Of a stretch of 64,000 bases of DNA, positions 40,608 through 50,114 are shown one piece after another. The stretch comes from Arenimonas donghaensis DSM 18148 = HO3-R19 (GTDB lineage: Bacteria; Pseudomonadota; Gammaproteobacteria; Xanthomonadales; Xanthomonadaceae). Where the stretch lies: NCBI RefSeq assembly GCF_000743535.1, contig NZ_AVCJ01000001.1, positions 62,001 to 126,000 on the forward strand, in the 5' to 3' direction. The translations under genes were made by a program, and so were the position numbers. Under the pieces are notes generated by a model, which had not been told where the DNA came from, made no database searches, and worked only from the letters and a program-made list of their open reading frames with translations. Each line of letters starts with the position of its first letter. The first letter of the stretch is position 1.

Positions 40608-43150
40608 AGGGAGCTGGCGGGCTGGCCGGTCTGGCGCAGGTAGGCGGCGAAGGCGTCCGGGTCGAGGGCCGGGCTGAACAGGAAGCCCTGGCCGGTGCGC
40701 ACGCCCAGGCCCATCAGGAAGTCGCGCTGCACGCTGCTTTCCACGCCCTCGGCGACCAGGTCCAGGCCCAGGGCCTGGGCGATGCCGGCGACGGCCTGGC
40801 AGATCGCCGCGTCCGACTCGTTGCCGGGCACGCCCCTGAGGAAGGGCTGGGCCAGTTTCAGGCCGTGGATCGGCAGCCGGCGCAGGTAGTTCAGCGCGCT
40901 GTAGCCCTCGCCGAAGTCGTCGATGGTCAGCACCACGCCCAGCTTGCGCAGGCCTTCGAAGGTGCGGTGGGTGTCGGGCGCGTCCTCGATCAGGACGCGC
41001 TCGGTGAATTCCAGCTCAAGCAGTTCGCCCGGGAGTTGGTTTTCCTGCAGGCAGGCTGCAACCAGCGGTACCAGGTCCTCGGTGAGGAACTGGCGGTAGG
41101 ACACGTTCACCGCCACCCGCGCCGGGGCCAGTCCGGCCTTGCGCCAGGCGGCCATCTGCCGGCAGGCGGTCTGGATGACCCAGCCGCCGATGCGCACGAT
41201 GTCGCCGGTGGTCTCGGCGTGGTTGATGAAAACCTCCGGGCTCAGTTCGCCCAGGGCATGGTTGCGCCAGCGGATCAGGGCTTCGGCCGATCGCACGTGG
41301 CCATCGGCGAGGTTCACCAGGGGTTGGTAGACCAGCCGGAATTCGCCGTTGTCCAGGGCCTTTCGCAGCTGGGCCTCGACCTGGACGCGGTCGTGCTGCT
41401 GCCGGGCCAGCTCCGGGGTGAAGGTCTGCCAGGTGTTGCGGCCACGGCGCTTGGCGTCGTACATGGCGGCGTCGGCGTTGTTGACCAGCTGCTGCACGGT
41501 GGCGCCATGTTCCGGGTAGCGCGCCAGGCCGACGCTGGTGGTGATGGTGAATTCCTCGCCGGCGTAGCGGAAGCTGTCGCCGAAGGCCTGCGTGATGCGC
41601 GCCGCCAGCGCCTCCGCGGCGCCGGGATCGTCCTTGTTGCTGGCCAGCACCAGGAATTCATCGCCGCCGAAACGCGCCAGCACGTCGTCGTCGCCGGCGC
41701 AGCTTTCGAGCCGCCGCGCGGCGTTGATCAGCAGCTGGTCGCCGGCGGCGTGGCCGAGCAGGTCGTTGACCAGCTTGAAGCGGTCGAGGTCGATGTAAAC
41801 GACGGTCAGCCCTTCTTCGCCCTCCATCACCCGGCGCTCGAGTTCGGTCAGTACGCCGTCGCGGTTGAACAGCCCGGTCAGGGCGTCGGTGCGGGCCTGG
41901 CTGCGCAGGGCTTCCTCGATCTGCCGGCGCTGGTTGATGTCCTGCAGGATGCCGGTGATGCGCGCGGTCATCGGCACCCGGCTCTCGGACTGGCCGATAA
42001 GGCGCGCCCAGTGCGAGCGGCCGTCGGGGCGGCGCAGCTGGACCTCCATGTCGAAGGCGCCGCCGTCGCGCAGCACGCTCTGCAGGGCCTCCTCGACCCG
42101 CGGCCGGTCGGCGGGCACGACCTGGGTCAGCGCCTCGCGCAGCGTGCGTGGGGGATCGTCGCGCCGGCCCAGGATGCGCAGCGCTTCATCGGTGAAATAC
42201 AGGCGCTCGCGGCCGCCGTCCCATTCCCAGCCGCCGATGCGGGCCAGGGCCTGGGTGCGCAGGAACAGCGCGCTGTCGCGCTTGAGATCGGTGACGTCGG
42301 AGAACAGCGAGATCACCCGGTAGGGCGTGCGTTCGCCGGGCCGGAACTGCGGCACCGAGGTCGCCGACAGCCAGGTCAGCTGCTTGCGGCCGGTGTGGTA
42401 CACGCCCATCAGGGTGGATTCGATGATGCGTCCGGTACGCGCCGCGCGCATCACCGGCATGTCGCCGAAACGCAGCGGCCAGCCGCGGTGGTCGACCACG
42501 CGCCAGTCCTGCCAGCGCAGGCCGGTGACGATGTCCTCGTCTTCGGAAAGTCCCAGGATGCGCATGGCGGCGGCATTGGCCGACAGCACGTTGCCTTCGT
42601 GGTCCTGGATCATCACGCCCTTGTCGATGACCGACAGCAGGGTGTTGAGGTTTTCCTCGGCCTCGCGCCGGCCGGTGAGGTCGCGGGCCACGGCGATGAC
42701 GAACTGGTGCGGGCCGTCCTCGAAGCGCGCCGAGTGCACTTCCACGGGGAAGCGGCTGCCGTCGGCACGCTGGTTGTAGACCTCGATCACGTGCGTGCGC
42801 TTGCGGGCCAGGGTCTCGAGCACCGGCACCATGTGGTCGGCCGGCAGGTCCGGGTTGATCACGTGCACCAGCTTGCCGACGATTTCGTCGCGGGGCAGGC
42901 CGTAGGCCTGTTCGCCGGCGGTGTTGAGGTCGATGATGCGGCCCTCGGCGTCGATCAGGCTGACCGGGTCGGGCACGGCGTTGAACAGCTTGAGGTAACG
43001 CAGGCTGGCGCTATCGGCCTCGCGGCGCAGTTCGTGCAGCGTGGCCAGCAATTCGGACAGCAGCACCGGGTCGTCGCAGCCACGGCCTTCGGTCAGCAAG
43101 GCCTCGAGCTGGGCCAGCATCGCCTCGTCGTCGTGCCTGGCCTCGTCCAT
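40604..43150 (-). CDS. PAS-GGDEF-EAL cyclic di-GMP signalling protein
   Basis: This soluble 848-residue protein has an N-terminal coiled coil, three PAS-like domains (about 45-165, 170-290, 300-415), a GGDEF domain (about 425-590) with intact FGGDEF, and an EAL domain (about 600-845). The EAL core keeps EALIRW, ELEFTE, the IDDFGEGYSAL acidic pair, VAEGVE and a late GQGFLF. The usual LKID segment reads LKLAQPF, keeping Lys but replacing Asp with Ala. The protein could therefore make cyclic di-GMP with weakened or altered hydrolysis. No membrane segment is seen. Its last codon and stop come from a REP element. Confidence 0.93.
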   Translation of the reverse strand: MDEARHDDEAMLAQLEALLTEGRGCDDPVLLSELLATLHELRREADSASLRYLKLFNAVPDPVSLIDAEGRIIDLNTAGEQAYGLPRDEIVGKLVHVINPDLPADHMVPVLETLARKRTHVIEVYNQRADGSRFPVEVHSARFEDGPHQFVIAVARDLTGRREAEENLNTLLSVIDKGVMIQDHEGNVLSANAAAMRILGLSEDEDIVTGLRWQDWRVVDHRGWPLRFGDMPVMRAARTGRIIESTLMGVYHTGRKQLTWLSATSVPQFRPGERTPYRVISLFSDVTDLKRDSALFLRTQALARIGGWEWDGGRERLYFTDEALRILGRRDDPPRTLREALTQVVPADRPRVEEALQSVLRDGGAFDMEVQLRRPDGRSHWARLIGQSESRVPMTARITGILQDINQRRQIEEALRSQARTDALTGLFNRDGVLTELERRVMEGEEGLTVVYIDLDRFKLVNDLLGHAAGDQLLINAARRLESCAGDDDVLARFGGDEFLVLASNKDDPGAAEALAARITQAFGDSFRYAGEEFTITTSVGLARYPEHGATVQQLVNNADAAMYDAKRRGRNTWQTFTPELARQQHDRVQVEAQLRKALDNGEFRLVYQPLVNLADGHVRSAEALIRWRNHALGELSPEVFINHAETTGDIVRIGGWVIQTACRQMAAWRKAGLAPARVAVNVSYRQFLTEDLVPLVAACLQENQLPGELLELEFTERVLIEDAPDTHRTFEGLRKLGVVLTIDDFGEGYSALNYLRRLPIHGLKLAQPFLRGVPGNESDAAICQAVAGIAQALGLDLVAEGVESSVQRDFLMGLGVRTGQGFLFSPALDPDAFAAYLRQTGQPASSL

Positions 43151-43201
43151 GCGGTCTCCCCAAGAACCGAACCCCGAGAATACACTGCGTCATTCGGTGT
43201 T

Positions 43202-43254
43202 TGTGGGAGGGACTTCAGTCCCGAATCGCTTCGGGACTGAAGTCCCTCCCACAG
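43202..43254. repeat. REP pair, variant A
   Basis: TGTGGGAGGGACTTCAGTCC and its inverted copy meet around CGAATCGCTTCG. It lies between the start of the PAS-GGDEF-EAL gene and the stop of the HMG-CoA lyase gene, both on the minus strand, so it is transcribed only from the right. Confidence 0.9.
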
Positions 43255-43264
43255 GATGCGTCGG

Positions 43265-44161
43265 TTACAGCGGGGCGGCGAGGGTCACCTTGCTTCCGGA
43301 GCTGCGGCCCAGCTTGCCGGCCAGCCAGCGGCCCGTCTCGACCAGCTTCGCCAGGTCGACACCGGTGGCCACGCCCAGGCCTTCGAGCATGTAGACGACG
43401 TCTTCGGTGGCGACATTGCCGCTGGCCCCGGGGGCGTAGGGGCAGCCGCCGGTGCCGGAGACCGCGGCGTCCACCACGCCCACGCCGTCTTCCAGGCAGG
43501 CCAGGATGTTGGCCAGGGCCTGGCCGCGGGTGTCGTGGAAATGCACGGCCAGCGCCGCCATGGGGACCTCGGCCGCGACGGCGCGCAGCATCGCCCGGGC
43601 CTTACCGGGAGTGCCGATGCCGATGGTGTCGCCCAGCGACACTTCGTAGCAGCCCGCTTCGTGCAGGCGACGGGCCACGCGAACCACGTCGGCCAGCGGC
43701 ACCTCGCCCTGGTAGGGGCAGCCGAGCACCGTGGACACGTAGCCGCGGACCTTCACGCCGTCGGCGCGGGCGCGTTCCAGCACCGGCAGGAAACGTTCGA
43801 TGCTCTCGTCGATCGAGGCGTTGATGTTCTTGCGGTTGAAGGCCTCGGAAGCGGCGCTGAACACCGCCACTTCGCTGGCGCCGACTTCGCGGGCGCGTTC
43901 ATAACCCTGCAGGTTGGGCACCAGCACCGGGTAGGCGACGCCGGGGCGCTGCGTGATGCCGGCGAACACCTCGGCGGCATCGGCCATCTGCGGCACCCAC
44001 TTCGGGCTGACGAAGCTGGTGGCCTCGATGCAGCGCAGGCCGGTGGCTGAGAGCCTGTCCACCAGTTCAATCTTGTCGGCGGTCGGGACCAGGGTCTTTT
44101 CGTTTTGCAGGCCGTCGCGCGGCCCGACTTCGACGATGCGGACCTCGGCTGGCGCGCTCAT
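43265..44161 (-). CDS. mvaB: Hydroxymethylglutaryl-CoA lyase
   Basis: This 298-residue TIM-barrel lyase splits HMG-CoA into acetoacetate and acetyl-CoA, the last step specific to leucine breakdown (LiuE). It has [30 protein letters not shown], the metal ligands in [12 protein letters not shown], and the Cys-bearing signature [17 protein letters not shown] 44161 overlaps the stop of the MCC alpha gene by 4 bp, linking the two in one operon. Confidence 0.95.
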   Translation of the reverse strand: MSAPAEVRIVEVGPRDGLQNEKTLVPTADKIELVDRLSATGLRCIEATSFVSPKWVPQMADAAEVFAGITQRPGVAYPVLVPNLQGYERAREVGASEVAVFSAASEAFNRKNINASIDESIERFLPVLERARADGVKVRGYVSTVLGCPYQGEVPLADVVRVARRLHEAGCYEVSLGDTIGIGTPGKARAMLRAVAAEVPMAALAVHFHDTRGQALANILACLEDGVGVVDAAVSGTGGCPYAPGASGNVATEDVVYMLEGLGVATGVDLAKLVETGRWLAGKLGRSSGSKVTLAAPL

Positions 44162-46164
44162 TGCCCGGCCTCGAGCGTCAGCAGCACGGCGTCGGCTTCC
44201 ACGAACTCGCCTTCGCTGGCCTGTACCTTCTCGACGGTGCCCGCCCGCGGCGCACGCAGGCTCAGCTCCATCTTCATCGCCTCCATCACCAGCAGTTCCT
44301 GGCCTTCTTCGACGGCCTGGCCGGCCTGGGCCTTCACCACCACGACCCGGCCGGGCATCGGCGCGGTGAGACGGTCGGCGCCGGCGCCGGCTTCGCCCTG
44401 GTCGAACAGGAAAGCCGGCACGCGCTCGAGCGGGTAGCGCTGGTCGCCGTCGTGCACCAGCACGCGCGCGGCGTCGGCGCGGGCGCGCACGCGATGCTGC
44501 CGGGCATCCACGCGTGCGACCAGGCGGCCGGCGACGAAGGCGGCGCCTTGCACGCGCAGGGACAGGCCGTCCGCGCCTTCAAGCGCGTAGTCGCCGGCAC
44601 TGCCGTGGGCGCGCAGTTCCAGGCGTTCGCCGCGGTAGTGGAAACACAGCAGGCGCTCGCCGCCGTGGCCCAGGCGCCAGCCATCGGCGATGCCCCAGGG
44701 CGAAGACGGATCGTTGCTGGCGGCGGTGGCGGCGTGCGTCGCGGCTTCGTCGTGCAGCAGGCAGGCGGTGGCGGCCAGGGCCAGCAGGTCCGGCAGCAGC
44801 GGGTCTTCCTTGGGCAGCACGTCCTCGAGATGGCGGTCCAGGTAGGCCGTGTGGATGGTGCCTTCGACGACCTCGCGGTGGCGGACCAGCTTTTCCAGGA
44901 AGGCGATGTTGGACTTCGGGCCGACGACCTCGCAGTCGGCCAGGGCCTCGCGCAGGCGGGCGAGGGCACGCGGGCGATCGGCGTCGTGCACGATCAGCTT
45001 GGCGATCATCGGGTCGTAGTGGATCGTGACGGTGTCGCCCTCGACCACGCCGGTGTCCAGGCGCACGTGGGCGCTGGCGTCGGGAAGTCGCAGCACCTCG
45101 AGCCGGCCGGAGCCCGGCAGGAAACCCTGGGACGGGTCTTCGGCGTACAGGCGCACTTCGATGGCGTGGCCCTGTCGCGTGATGGCGTCCTGGGCCAGCG
45201 GCAAGGGTTCGCCGGCGGCCACGCGCAGTTGCCACTCCACCAGGTCCAGGCCGGTCACCAGCTCGGTGACCGGATGTTCGACCTGCAGGCGGGTATTGAT
45301 TTCCATGAAGTAGAAATCGCCCTGCGGGCCCACGATGAATTCGACGGTGCCGGCGTTGACGTAGTCGATCGCGCGGGCGGCTTCGACCGCGGCCTGGCCC
45401 ATGCGCTCGCGCAGTTCCGGGGTGACGAAGGGCGAGGGCGATTCCTCGACGACCTTCTGGTAGCGCCGCTGGGCCGAACATTCGCGTTCGCCCAGGTGGA
45501 TGACCTGGCCGTGGCTGTCGCCGAAGACCTGGATCTCGATGTGGCGCGGCGTTTCGACGAAGCGTTCGAGCAAAACGCGGTCGCGGCCGAAGGCGCTGGT
45601 GGCTTCGCGCTGGCAGCTTGCCAGCGCCGCGGCGAATTCCTCGCTGGCGCGCACGATGCGCATGCCCTTGCCGCCGCCACCGTGGGCCGCCTTGATCATC
45701 AGCGGGTAGCCGATGCCGTCGGCTTCGCGCTGCAACAGCGCCGGATCCTGGTCTTCGCCGGTGTAACCGGGCACGACCGGCACGCCGCGCGCCTGCATCA
45801 GCTGCTTGGCGCCGGCCTTGCTGCCCATCTTGCGCATGGACGCGGCCTTGGGCCCGATGAACACCAGCCCGGCGGCCTCGACGGCTTCGGCGAAGTCGGC
45901 GTTTTCGCTGAGGAAGCCGTAGCCCGGGTGGATGGCCTGGGCGCCGCTGAGGCGGGCGGCCTCTAGGATGGCATCGCCGCGCAGGTAGCTGTCCTGCGGC
46001 CGCGGCCCGCCGATCGGCCAGGCCTCGTCCGCCAGCCGGGCATGCTGGGCCCCGGCATCGGCCTCGGAATAGACGGCGACCGTGCGGATGCCCAGCGTGC
46101 GGCAGGTGCGGATGACCCGGCAGGCGATTTCGCCGCGGTTGGCGATCAGTACTTTTTCAAACAT
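44158..46164 (-). CDS. liuD: 3-methylcrotonyl-CoA carboxylase, biotin-carrying alpha subunit
   Basis: This 668-residue subunit carboxylates its own biotin with ATP and passes the carboxyl to the beta subunit, which acts on methylcrotonyl-CoA. The biotin carboxylase part (about 1-450) has [17 protein letters not shown], the Gly-rich ATP loop HGGGGKGMR and [13 protein letters not shown]. The biotin domain ends with EAMKMEL, carrying Lys631. Acyl-CoA carboxylases for acetyl-, propionyl- and geranyl-CoA are related; the neighbouring HMG-CoA lyase and hydratase identify leucine breakdown. ATG 46164 was preferred to GTG 46179. The beta gene lies about 4 kb away, beyond feoAB. Confidence 0.92.
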   Translation of the reverse strand: MFEKVLIANRGEIACRVIRTCRTLGIRTVAVYSEADAGAQHARLADEAWPIGGPRPQDSYLRGDAILEAARLSGAQAIHPGYGFLSENADFAEAVEAAGLVFIGPKAASMRKMGSKAGAKQLMQARGVPVVPGYTGEDQDPALLQREADGIGYPLMIKAAHGGGGKGMRIVRASEEFAAALASCQREATSAFGRDRVLLERFVETPRHIEIQVFGDSHGQVIHLGERECSAQRRYQKVVEESPSPFVTPELRERMGQAAVEAARAIDYVNAGTVEFIVGPQGDFYFMEINTRLQVEHPVTELVTGLDLVEWQLRVAAGEPLPLAQDAITRQGHAIEVRLYAEDPSQGFLPGSGRLEVLRLPDASAHVRLDTGVVEGDTVTIHYDPMIAKLIVHDADRPRALARLREALADCEVVGPKSNIAFLEKLVRHREVVEGTIHTAYLDRHLEDVLPKEDPLLPDLLALAATACLLHDEAATHAATAASNDPSSPWGIADGWRLGHGGERLLCFHYRGERLELRAHGSAGDYALEGADGLSLRVQGAAFVAGRLVARVDARQHRVRARADAARVLVHDGDQRYPLERVPAFLFDQGEAGAGADRLTAPMPGRVVVVKAQAGQAVEEGQELLVMEAMKMELSLRAPRAGTVEKVQASEGEFVEADAVLLTLEAGQ

Positions 46165-46222
46165 TTGGTTTCTGGCCACGTAGCAATACGGAGTCGGCGT
46201 CCCGAGTGTACCCGGCGCCCGG

Positions 46223-47008
46223 TCAGGACCACGAAGGCCGGCGCTTTTCCAGGAAAGCGGCCAGGCCTTCCTGGCCTTCGGGGGAAACGCGCAGGCGGGC
46301 GATGAGCGCGGCGTTCTGCATGTCGGTGGCGGCGGCGGATTCCGGGCTCATGCCGGCCATGCGCAGCGCCAGCTGCTTGGCTTCACGCTGGGCCAGGGGG
46401 CCGCCCTTGAGCCAGAAGTGCAGCGTGCGATCCAGGCGCTCGTCGAGCTGGTCGGGCGCGGTGGTTTCGTGCAGCAGGCCGATGGCCCGGGCTTCGTGGG
46501 CCTCGATGATTTCGGCGCCGGTGAACAGGCGGCGCGCGTGCCGGCCGCCGATGGCCTGCACCACGTAGGGGGAGATCACCGCCGGCACCAGGCCGAGCTT
46601 CACTTCCGAGAGCGAGAACTTGGCCGTATCCACGCCGATGGCGTAATCGCAGCAGGCGACCAGGCCGACGCCGCCGCCGTAGGCCGAACCGTTCACCCGG
46701 CACAGGGTCGGCTTGGACAGGAAGTTCAGGGTGCGCATGAGCTTGGCCAGGCGCAGGGAGTCGTCGCGGTTCTCGTCCTCGCTGGCCTGGGCCATGCGGC
46801 GCATCCAGCCCAGGTCGGCGCCGGCCGAGAAGGTGGCGCCGTCGCCGGTCAGGACCACGGCGCGCACGCCGGCGTCGGCGTCCAGGGCTTCCAGGGCGCC
46901 GGTCAGTTCGGCGATCAGCTCGTCGTCGAAGGCGTTGTGGACGGACGGGCGGGCCAGGGCCAGGCGGGCGACGGGGCCGTCGCGGTCGAGTCGGATGGCG
47001 GAGGTCAT
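46223..47008 (-). CDS. liuC: Methylglutaconyl-CoA hydratase (enoyl-CoA hydratase family)
   Basis: This 261-residue crotonase-fold enzyme hydrates 3-methylglutaconyl-CoA to HMG-CoA. It carries the oxyanion-hole stretches FSAGADLGWMRRMA and VNGSAYGGGVGLVACCDYAI, and KLGLVPAVISPYVV with the catalytic acid region. The AxxLGWM pattern is typical of LiuC/AUH-like members. ATG 47008 has AAGGAG upstream. It lies 58 bp before the MCC alpha gene on the same strand. Confidence 0.9.
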   Translation of the reverse strand: MTSAIRLDRDGPVARLALARPSVHNAFDDELIAELTGALEALDADAGVRAVVLTGDGATFSAGADLGWMRRMAQASEDENRDDSLRLAKLMRTLNFLSKPTLCRVNGSAYGGGVGLVACCDYAIGVDTAKFSLSEVKLGLVPAVISPYVVQAIGGRHARRLFTGAEIIEAHEARAIGLLHETTAPDQLDERLDRTLHFWLKGGPLAQREAKQLALRMAGMSPESAAATDMQNAALIARLRVSPEGQEGLAAFLEKRRPSWS

Positions 47009-47096
47009 GCGGGCTCCTTCAGGCAAGCGGCCATGATAGCGGCTGGGTTCCGGTCGCCGGCACCCCGGGCGGCTGTCGCGGCGGCCGGGAACGGCT

Positions 47097-47115
47097 TATA
47101 ATGCGAATCATTCTC
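47097..47115 (+). promoter_or_regulatory. Fur box overlapping the feoA -10
   Basis: The 19-bp stretch matches the classical Fur consensus (GATAATGATAATCATTATC) at 15 positions and contains a perfect TATAAT at 47097-47102. Fe-Fur bound here would hide the -10, giving repression in iron-replete cells. The feoA ATG follows about 17 bases after the box. Confidence 0.88.
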
Positions 47116-47131
47116 ACCTGAGCCGCCGCCC

Positions 47132-47377
47132 ATGGTCCTGTCCGATCTGCCCACCGGCAATGAAGCCATCGTCTCCGACGTGCACGACGCCGGACCGGGC
47201 GACGCCGTCGCGCGGCGCCTTCGCGACATCGGTTTCGTGCCCGGCGAAAGCGTTCGCCTGCTGACCCGCGGGCCGCTGGGCGGCGAGCCGCTGCTGGTGC
47301 AGGTGGGCTTCACCCGGTTCGCCATGCGCCGGCAGGAAGCCGCGCGCGTGAAGCTCGAGGTCGCGCCGGCCCAATGA
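47132..47377 (+). CDS. feoA: Ferrous iron transport protein A
   Basis: FeoA is a small SH3-fold cytoplasmic protein that works with FeoB. The 81-residue protein has VARRLRDIGFVPGESVRLL and a late FTRFAMRRQEAARVKL, the family's two strands. It follows a Fur box and overlaps feoB by 4 bp (47374-47377). No strong Shine-Dalgarno is seen. Confidence 0.93.
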   Translation: MVLSDLPTGNEAIVSDVHDAGPGDAVARRLRDIGFVPGESVRLLTRGPLGGEPLLVQVGFTRFAMRRQEAARVKLEVAPAQ

Positions 47378-49209
47378 GCGCGCTCAACATCGCCCTGGTC
47401 GGCAATCCCAACTGCGGGAAGACCGCGCTGTTCAATCGCCTCACCGGCAGCCGCCAGAAGGTGGCCAACTACGCCGGCGTCACCGTCGAGCGCAAGGAAG
47501 GCCAGTTCCGCACGCCGGCCGGACGCGGCGTGCGCGTGCTGGACCTGCCGGGCGCCTACAGCCTGGATGCGACCAGTCCCGACGAAGCCATCACGCGGGC
47601 GGTCTGCCACGGCGAACTGCCCGGCGAACCGGTGCCCGACGTGCTGGTGTGCGTGGCCGACGCCACCAATCTGCGCCTGCACCTGCGTTTCGCGCTGGAA
47701 GTGCGGCGACTGGGCAAGCCGATGGTGCTGGCCCTGAACCAGATGGACCAGGCCCGGCGCCGCGGCATCGTTATCGACGTGCCGGCGCTGCAGGCGCGCC
47801 TGGGTATTCCCGTGGTCGAAACCGTCGCGGTGAAACGCGATGGCGCTGCCGCCTTGCTGGCGCAGCTCGATGACGCCGCGCCCACGGCCCCCGAGCCGGG
47901 CGACGACCAGGGCGACCTGCATGCCCAGGTGCAGGCCCTGCTGGCCGAAGCGGTGACCATGCCCGACCGCACTAGCCGCCTCGACGAGCGTCTGGATCGC
48001 TGGCTGCTGCACCCGGTGTGGGGGTTGGTGATCCTGGCGGCGGTGATGTTCCTGATGTTCCAGGCGGTCTTCAGCTGGGCCGGGCCGCTGCAGGACACGC
48101 TGGCGGGCTGGATCGGCCTGCTGGGCGAAACCCTCGGCGGGCTGCTGCCCGACGGCGCACTGCGCAGCCTGGTGCAGGACGGCATCTTCGCCGGCCTGGG
48201 CACGGTGATGGAGTTCCTGCCGCAGATCCTGCTGCTATTCGTCTTTATCCTGGCACTGGAGGAATCCGGCTACCTGCCGCGTGCGGCCTTCCTGCTCGAC
48301 AAGCCGATGCGTGCCTGCGGCCTGACCGGGCGCAGCTTCATCCCGCTGCTGTCGAGCTTCGCCTGCGCGATCCCCGGGGTCATGGCCACGCGTTCGATCC
48401 AGGACCCGCGCGATCGCCTGGCGACGATCTTGGTGGCGCCGCTGATGACCTGTTCGGCGCGGCTGCCGGTGTACGCACTGCTGATCGGCGCCTTCATTCC
48501 CGACCAGTCGGTGTGGGGCGTGTTCAACCTGCAGGGCCTGGTCCTGTTCGGGCTGTACGTGGCCGGCATCGTCAGCGCGATGGGCGCGGCCTGGGTCATC
48601 CAGAAGGTGCGCCACACCGAAGGCGAACACGTGCTGCTGCTCGAGCTGCCCAGCTACCGGCTGCCGAACCCGCTGGACCTGGGCATCGGCCTGTGGGAAC
48701 GCGCCAGCATCTTCATGCGCCGGGTCACCGGCATCATCCTGTCGCTGACGGTGCTGCTGTGGTTCCTGGCCAGCTACCCGGCGCCGCCGGAGGGCGCGAC
48801 GCTGCCGGCCATCGACTACAGCCTGGCCGGGCGTATTGGCCACTGGCTGGAACCGATCTTCGCGCCGATCGGCTTCAACTGGCAGATCTGCATCGCGCTC
48901 ATTCCCGGCCTGGCCGCGCGCGAAGTGGCGGTGGCGGCGCTGGCGACGGTGTACGCGCTGTCGGCCAGCAACGACAGCGAGGCGATCACCCAGCTCTCGC
49001 CGCTGCTGGCCGCCGACTGGTCGCTGGCCACGGCGCTGTCGCTGCTGGTCTGGTACGTCTACGCGCCCCAGTGCCTGTCCACCATCGCGGTGATCAAGCG
49101 CGAAACCAACAGCTGGAAGCAGGCGGGGTACGCCACGGTGTACCTGTTCGCGCTGGCCTACCTGGCCTCGCTGATCACCTACCAGCTGACCGCGTGGCTG
49201 ATGTCATGA
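47374..49209 (+). CDS. feoB: Ferrous iron transporter B
   Basis: FeoB imports Fe(II) across the inner membrane. The 611-residue protein has an N-terminal G domain (GNPNCGKTALFNRLTG, DLPGAYSLDA, NQMD) and about eight to ten membrane helices with the Gate-type segments GLTGRSFIPLLSSFACAIPG and CSARLPVYALLIGAFIP; the cysteines in these Gates are thought to lie along the iron path. It is shorter than the ~770-residue E. coli protein, as is usual for xanthomonads. A Cys-rich small protein gene follows 31 bp on. Confidence 0.95.
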   Translation: MSALNIALVGNPNCGKTALFNRLTGSRQKVANYAGVTVERKEGQFRTPAGRGVRVLDLPGAYSLDATSPDEAITRAVCHGELPGEPVPDVLVCVADATNLRLHLRFALEVRRLGKPMVLALNQMDQARRRGIVIDVPALQARLGIPVVETVAVKRDGAAALLAQLDDAAPTAPEPGDDQGDLHAQVQALLAEAVTMPDRTSRLDERLDRWLLHPVWGLVILAAVMFLMFQAVFSWAGPLQDTLAGWIGLLGETLGGLLPDGALRSLVQDGIFAGLGTVMEFLPQILLLFVFILALEESGYLPRAAFLLDKPMRACGLTGRSFIPLLSSFACAIPGVMATRSIQDPRDRLATILVAPLMTCSARLPVYALLIGAFIPDQSVWGVFNLQGLVLFGLYVAGIVSAMGAAWVIQKVRHTEGEHVLLLELPSYRLPNPLDLGIGLWERASIFMRRVTGIILSLTVLLWFLASYPAPPEGATLPAIDYSLAGRIGHWLEPIFAPIGFNWQICIALIPGLAAREVAVAALATVYALSASNDSEAITQLSPLLAADWSLATALSLLVWYVYAPQCLSTIAVIKRETNSWKQAGYATVYLFALAYLASLITYQLTAWLMS

Positions 49210-49240
49210 TCCGTCGCCAGACGACGCTCGGGAGCCTTCC

Positions 49241-49483
49241 ATGAGCCCGCAGCTGCAAGCGCTGTTGGTGGCGATGATCGTGCTGGCCTGCAGCCTGTCG
49301 CTGCTGCGCCGCCTGGCGCCACGCACGGCCTGGCAGGCGCAGGCGCGGCTGTCGTATTTCCTCGAACGCAGCGACCGCCCGGCCTGGCTGCGCCGCCTCG
49401 GCCAGTCCCTGCGCCCGCCGATGCAGGCCAGCGCCGCCGCCTGCGGCACCGGCGGCTGCAACACCTGCAACACCTGCAAGTAG
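49241..49483 (+). CDS. Small Cys-rich membrane protein downstream of feoB
   Basis: This 80-residue protein has one N-terminal membrane helix (LQALLVAMIVLACSLSLL), a basic cytoplasmic stretch and a tail CGTGGCNTCNTCK with four cysteines spaced like a metal-binding site. It resembles the FeoB-associated or DUF6587 small proteins found in this position and could play an FeoC-like role. It is the third gene of the Fur-controlled operon. GGGAG precedes ATG 49241. Confidence 0.75.
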   Translation: MSPQLQALLVAMIVLACSLSLLRRLAPRTAWQAQARLSYFLERSDRPAWLRRLGQSLRPPMQASAAACGTGGCNTCNTCK

Positions 49484-49494
49484 CACCTTGATCT

Positions 49495-49574
49495 CTGTAG
49501 GAGCGCCTTCAGGCGCGAATCTTTTGACTTTGCTTTGGCAAAGCAAAGCTTCGCGCCTGAAGGCGCTCCTACAG
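49495..49574. repeat. REP pair, variant B, at the 3' end of the RAYT gene
   Basis: Inverted GTAGGAGCGCCTTCAGGCGC units flank the spacer TTTTGACTTTGCTTTGGCAA. The right unit supplies the RAYT stop codon TAG (49569-49571, minus strand). It also follows the feo operon. Confidence 0.92.
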
Positions 49575-50057
49575 GAGGGATGTGTCGGTGAGCCAGGCGG
49601 CGTCCCAGAAGGGGTAGTTGCCTGCGCGATCCGCCAGCCCGGCGCGCAATGGGTTTCCCACGAGGTAGCGGGCTACGGCGCGCAGGCATTCATCGTTCCT
49701 GATGGCCCGGTCATGGAAGCCTCGGGACCATAGGGCACCTGTGCGGCCTGTCATGAGGTTGAAGCTTGAAGCGGTTGCGCCCTTTGCCTGTCCAACAACC
49801 TTGGACAACTCGCCGGAACATTCAAGCACCAACAGGCCATGCCAATGGTCGGGCATCAGCACCCAGGCCATAAGCCGGGCCTTCGGCCAAGTCGAGGGTT
49901 CGCTGACCAGGCGGGACATGGCGGCACCTGGCTCCCAATCCCTGAAAACCCGCTCGCGCCGATGCGTGGTGAAGGTCAGGAAGTAGGCTTGCCCACTCAA
50001 GGAGCGACGGCCTTTGCGGAGCGACGCCTGGCCCGGTGTATTCAGGAGGAATGGCAT
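49569..50057 (-). CDS. REP-associated tyrosine transposase (RAYT)
   Basis: This 162-residue HUH single-strand nuclease belongs to the family that handles REP hairpins. Its active site shows His71 and His73 in WVLMPDHWHGLLVL and the catalytic Tyr131 in ARYLVGNPLRAGL. The N-terminal SLRKGRRSLSGQAYFLTFTT is a common RAYT start; ATG 50057 was therefore preferred to ATG 50093, which adds 12 unrelated residues. It is flanked on both sides by variant B REP pairs whose GTAG tetranucleotide is the known RAYT recognition feature. It interrupts the leucine genes and is the probable source of at least variant B. Confidence 0.93.
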   Translation of the reverse strand: MPFLLNTPGQASLRKGRRSLSGQAYFLTFTTHRRERVFRDWEPGAAMSRLVSEPSTWPKARLMAWVLMPDHWHGLLVLECSGELSKVVGQAKGATASSFNLMTGRTGALWSRGFHDRAIRNDECLRAVARYLVGNPLRAGLADRAGNYPFWDAAWLTDTSLL

Positions 50058-50114
50058 GCCACCAGCATGCAGCGCCACCTGCCAGGAGCCCATCGGAGCC
50101 CATCCACATTTTTT

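Noticed and set aside
50058-50093. RAYT start at ATG 50093
   Set aside because: The 12 added residues match nothing typical of the family, whose proteins start shortly before an LRKGR-type motif.
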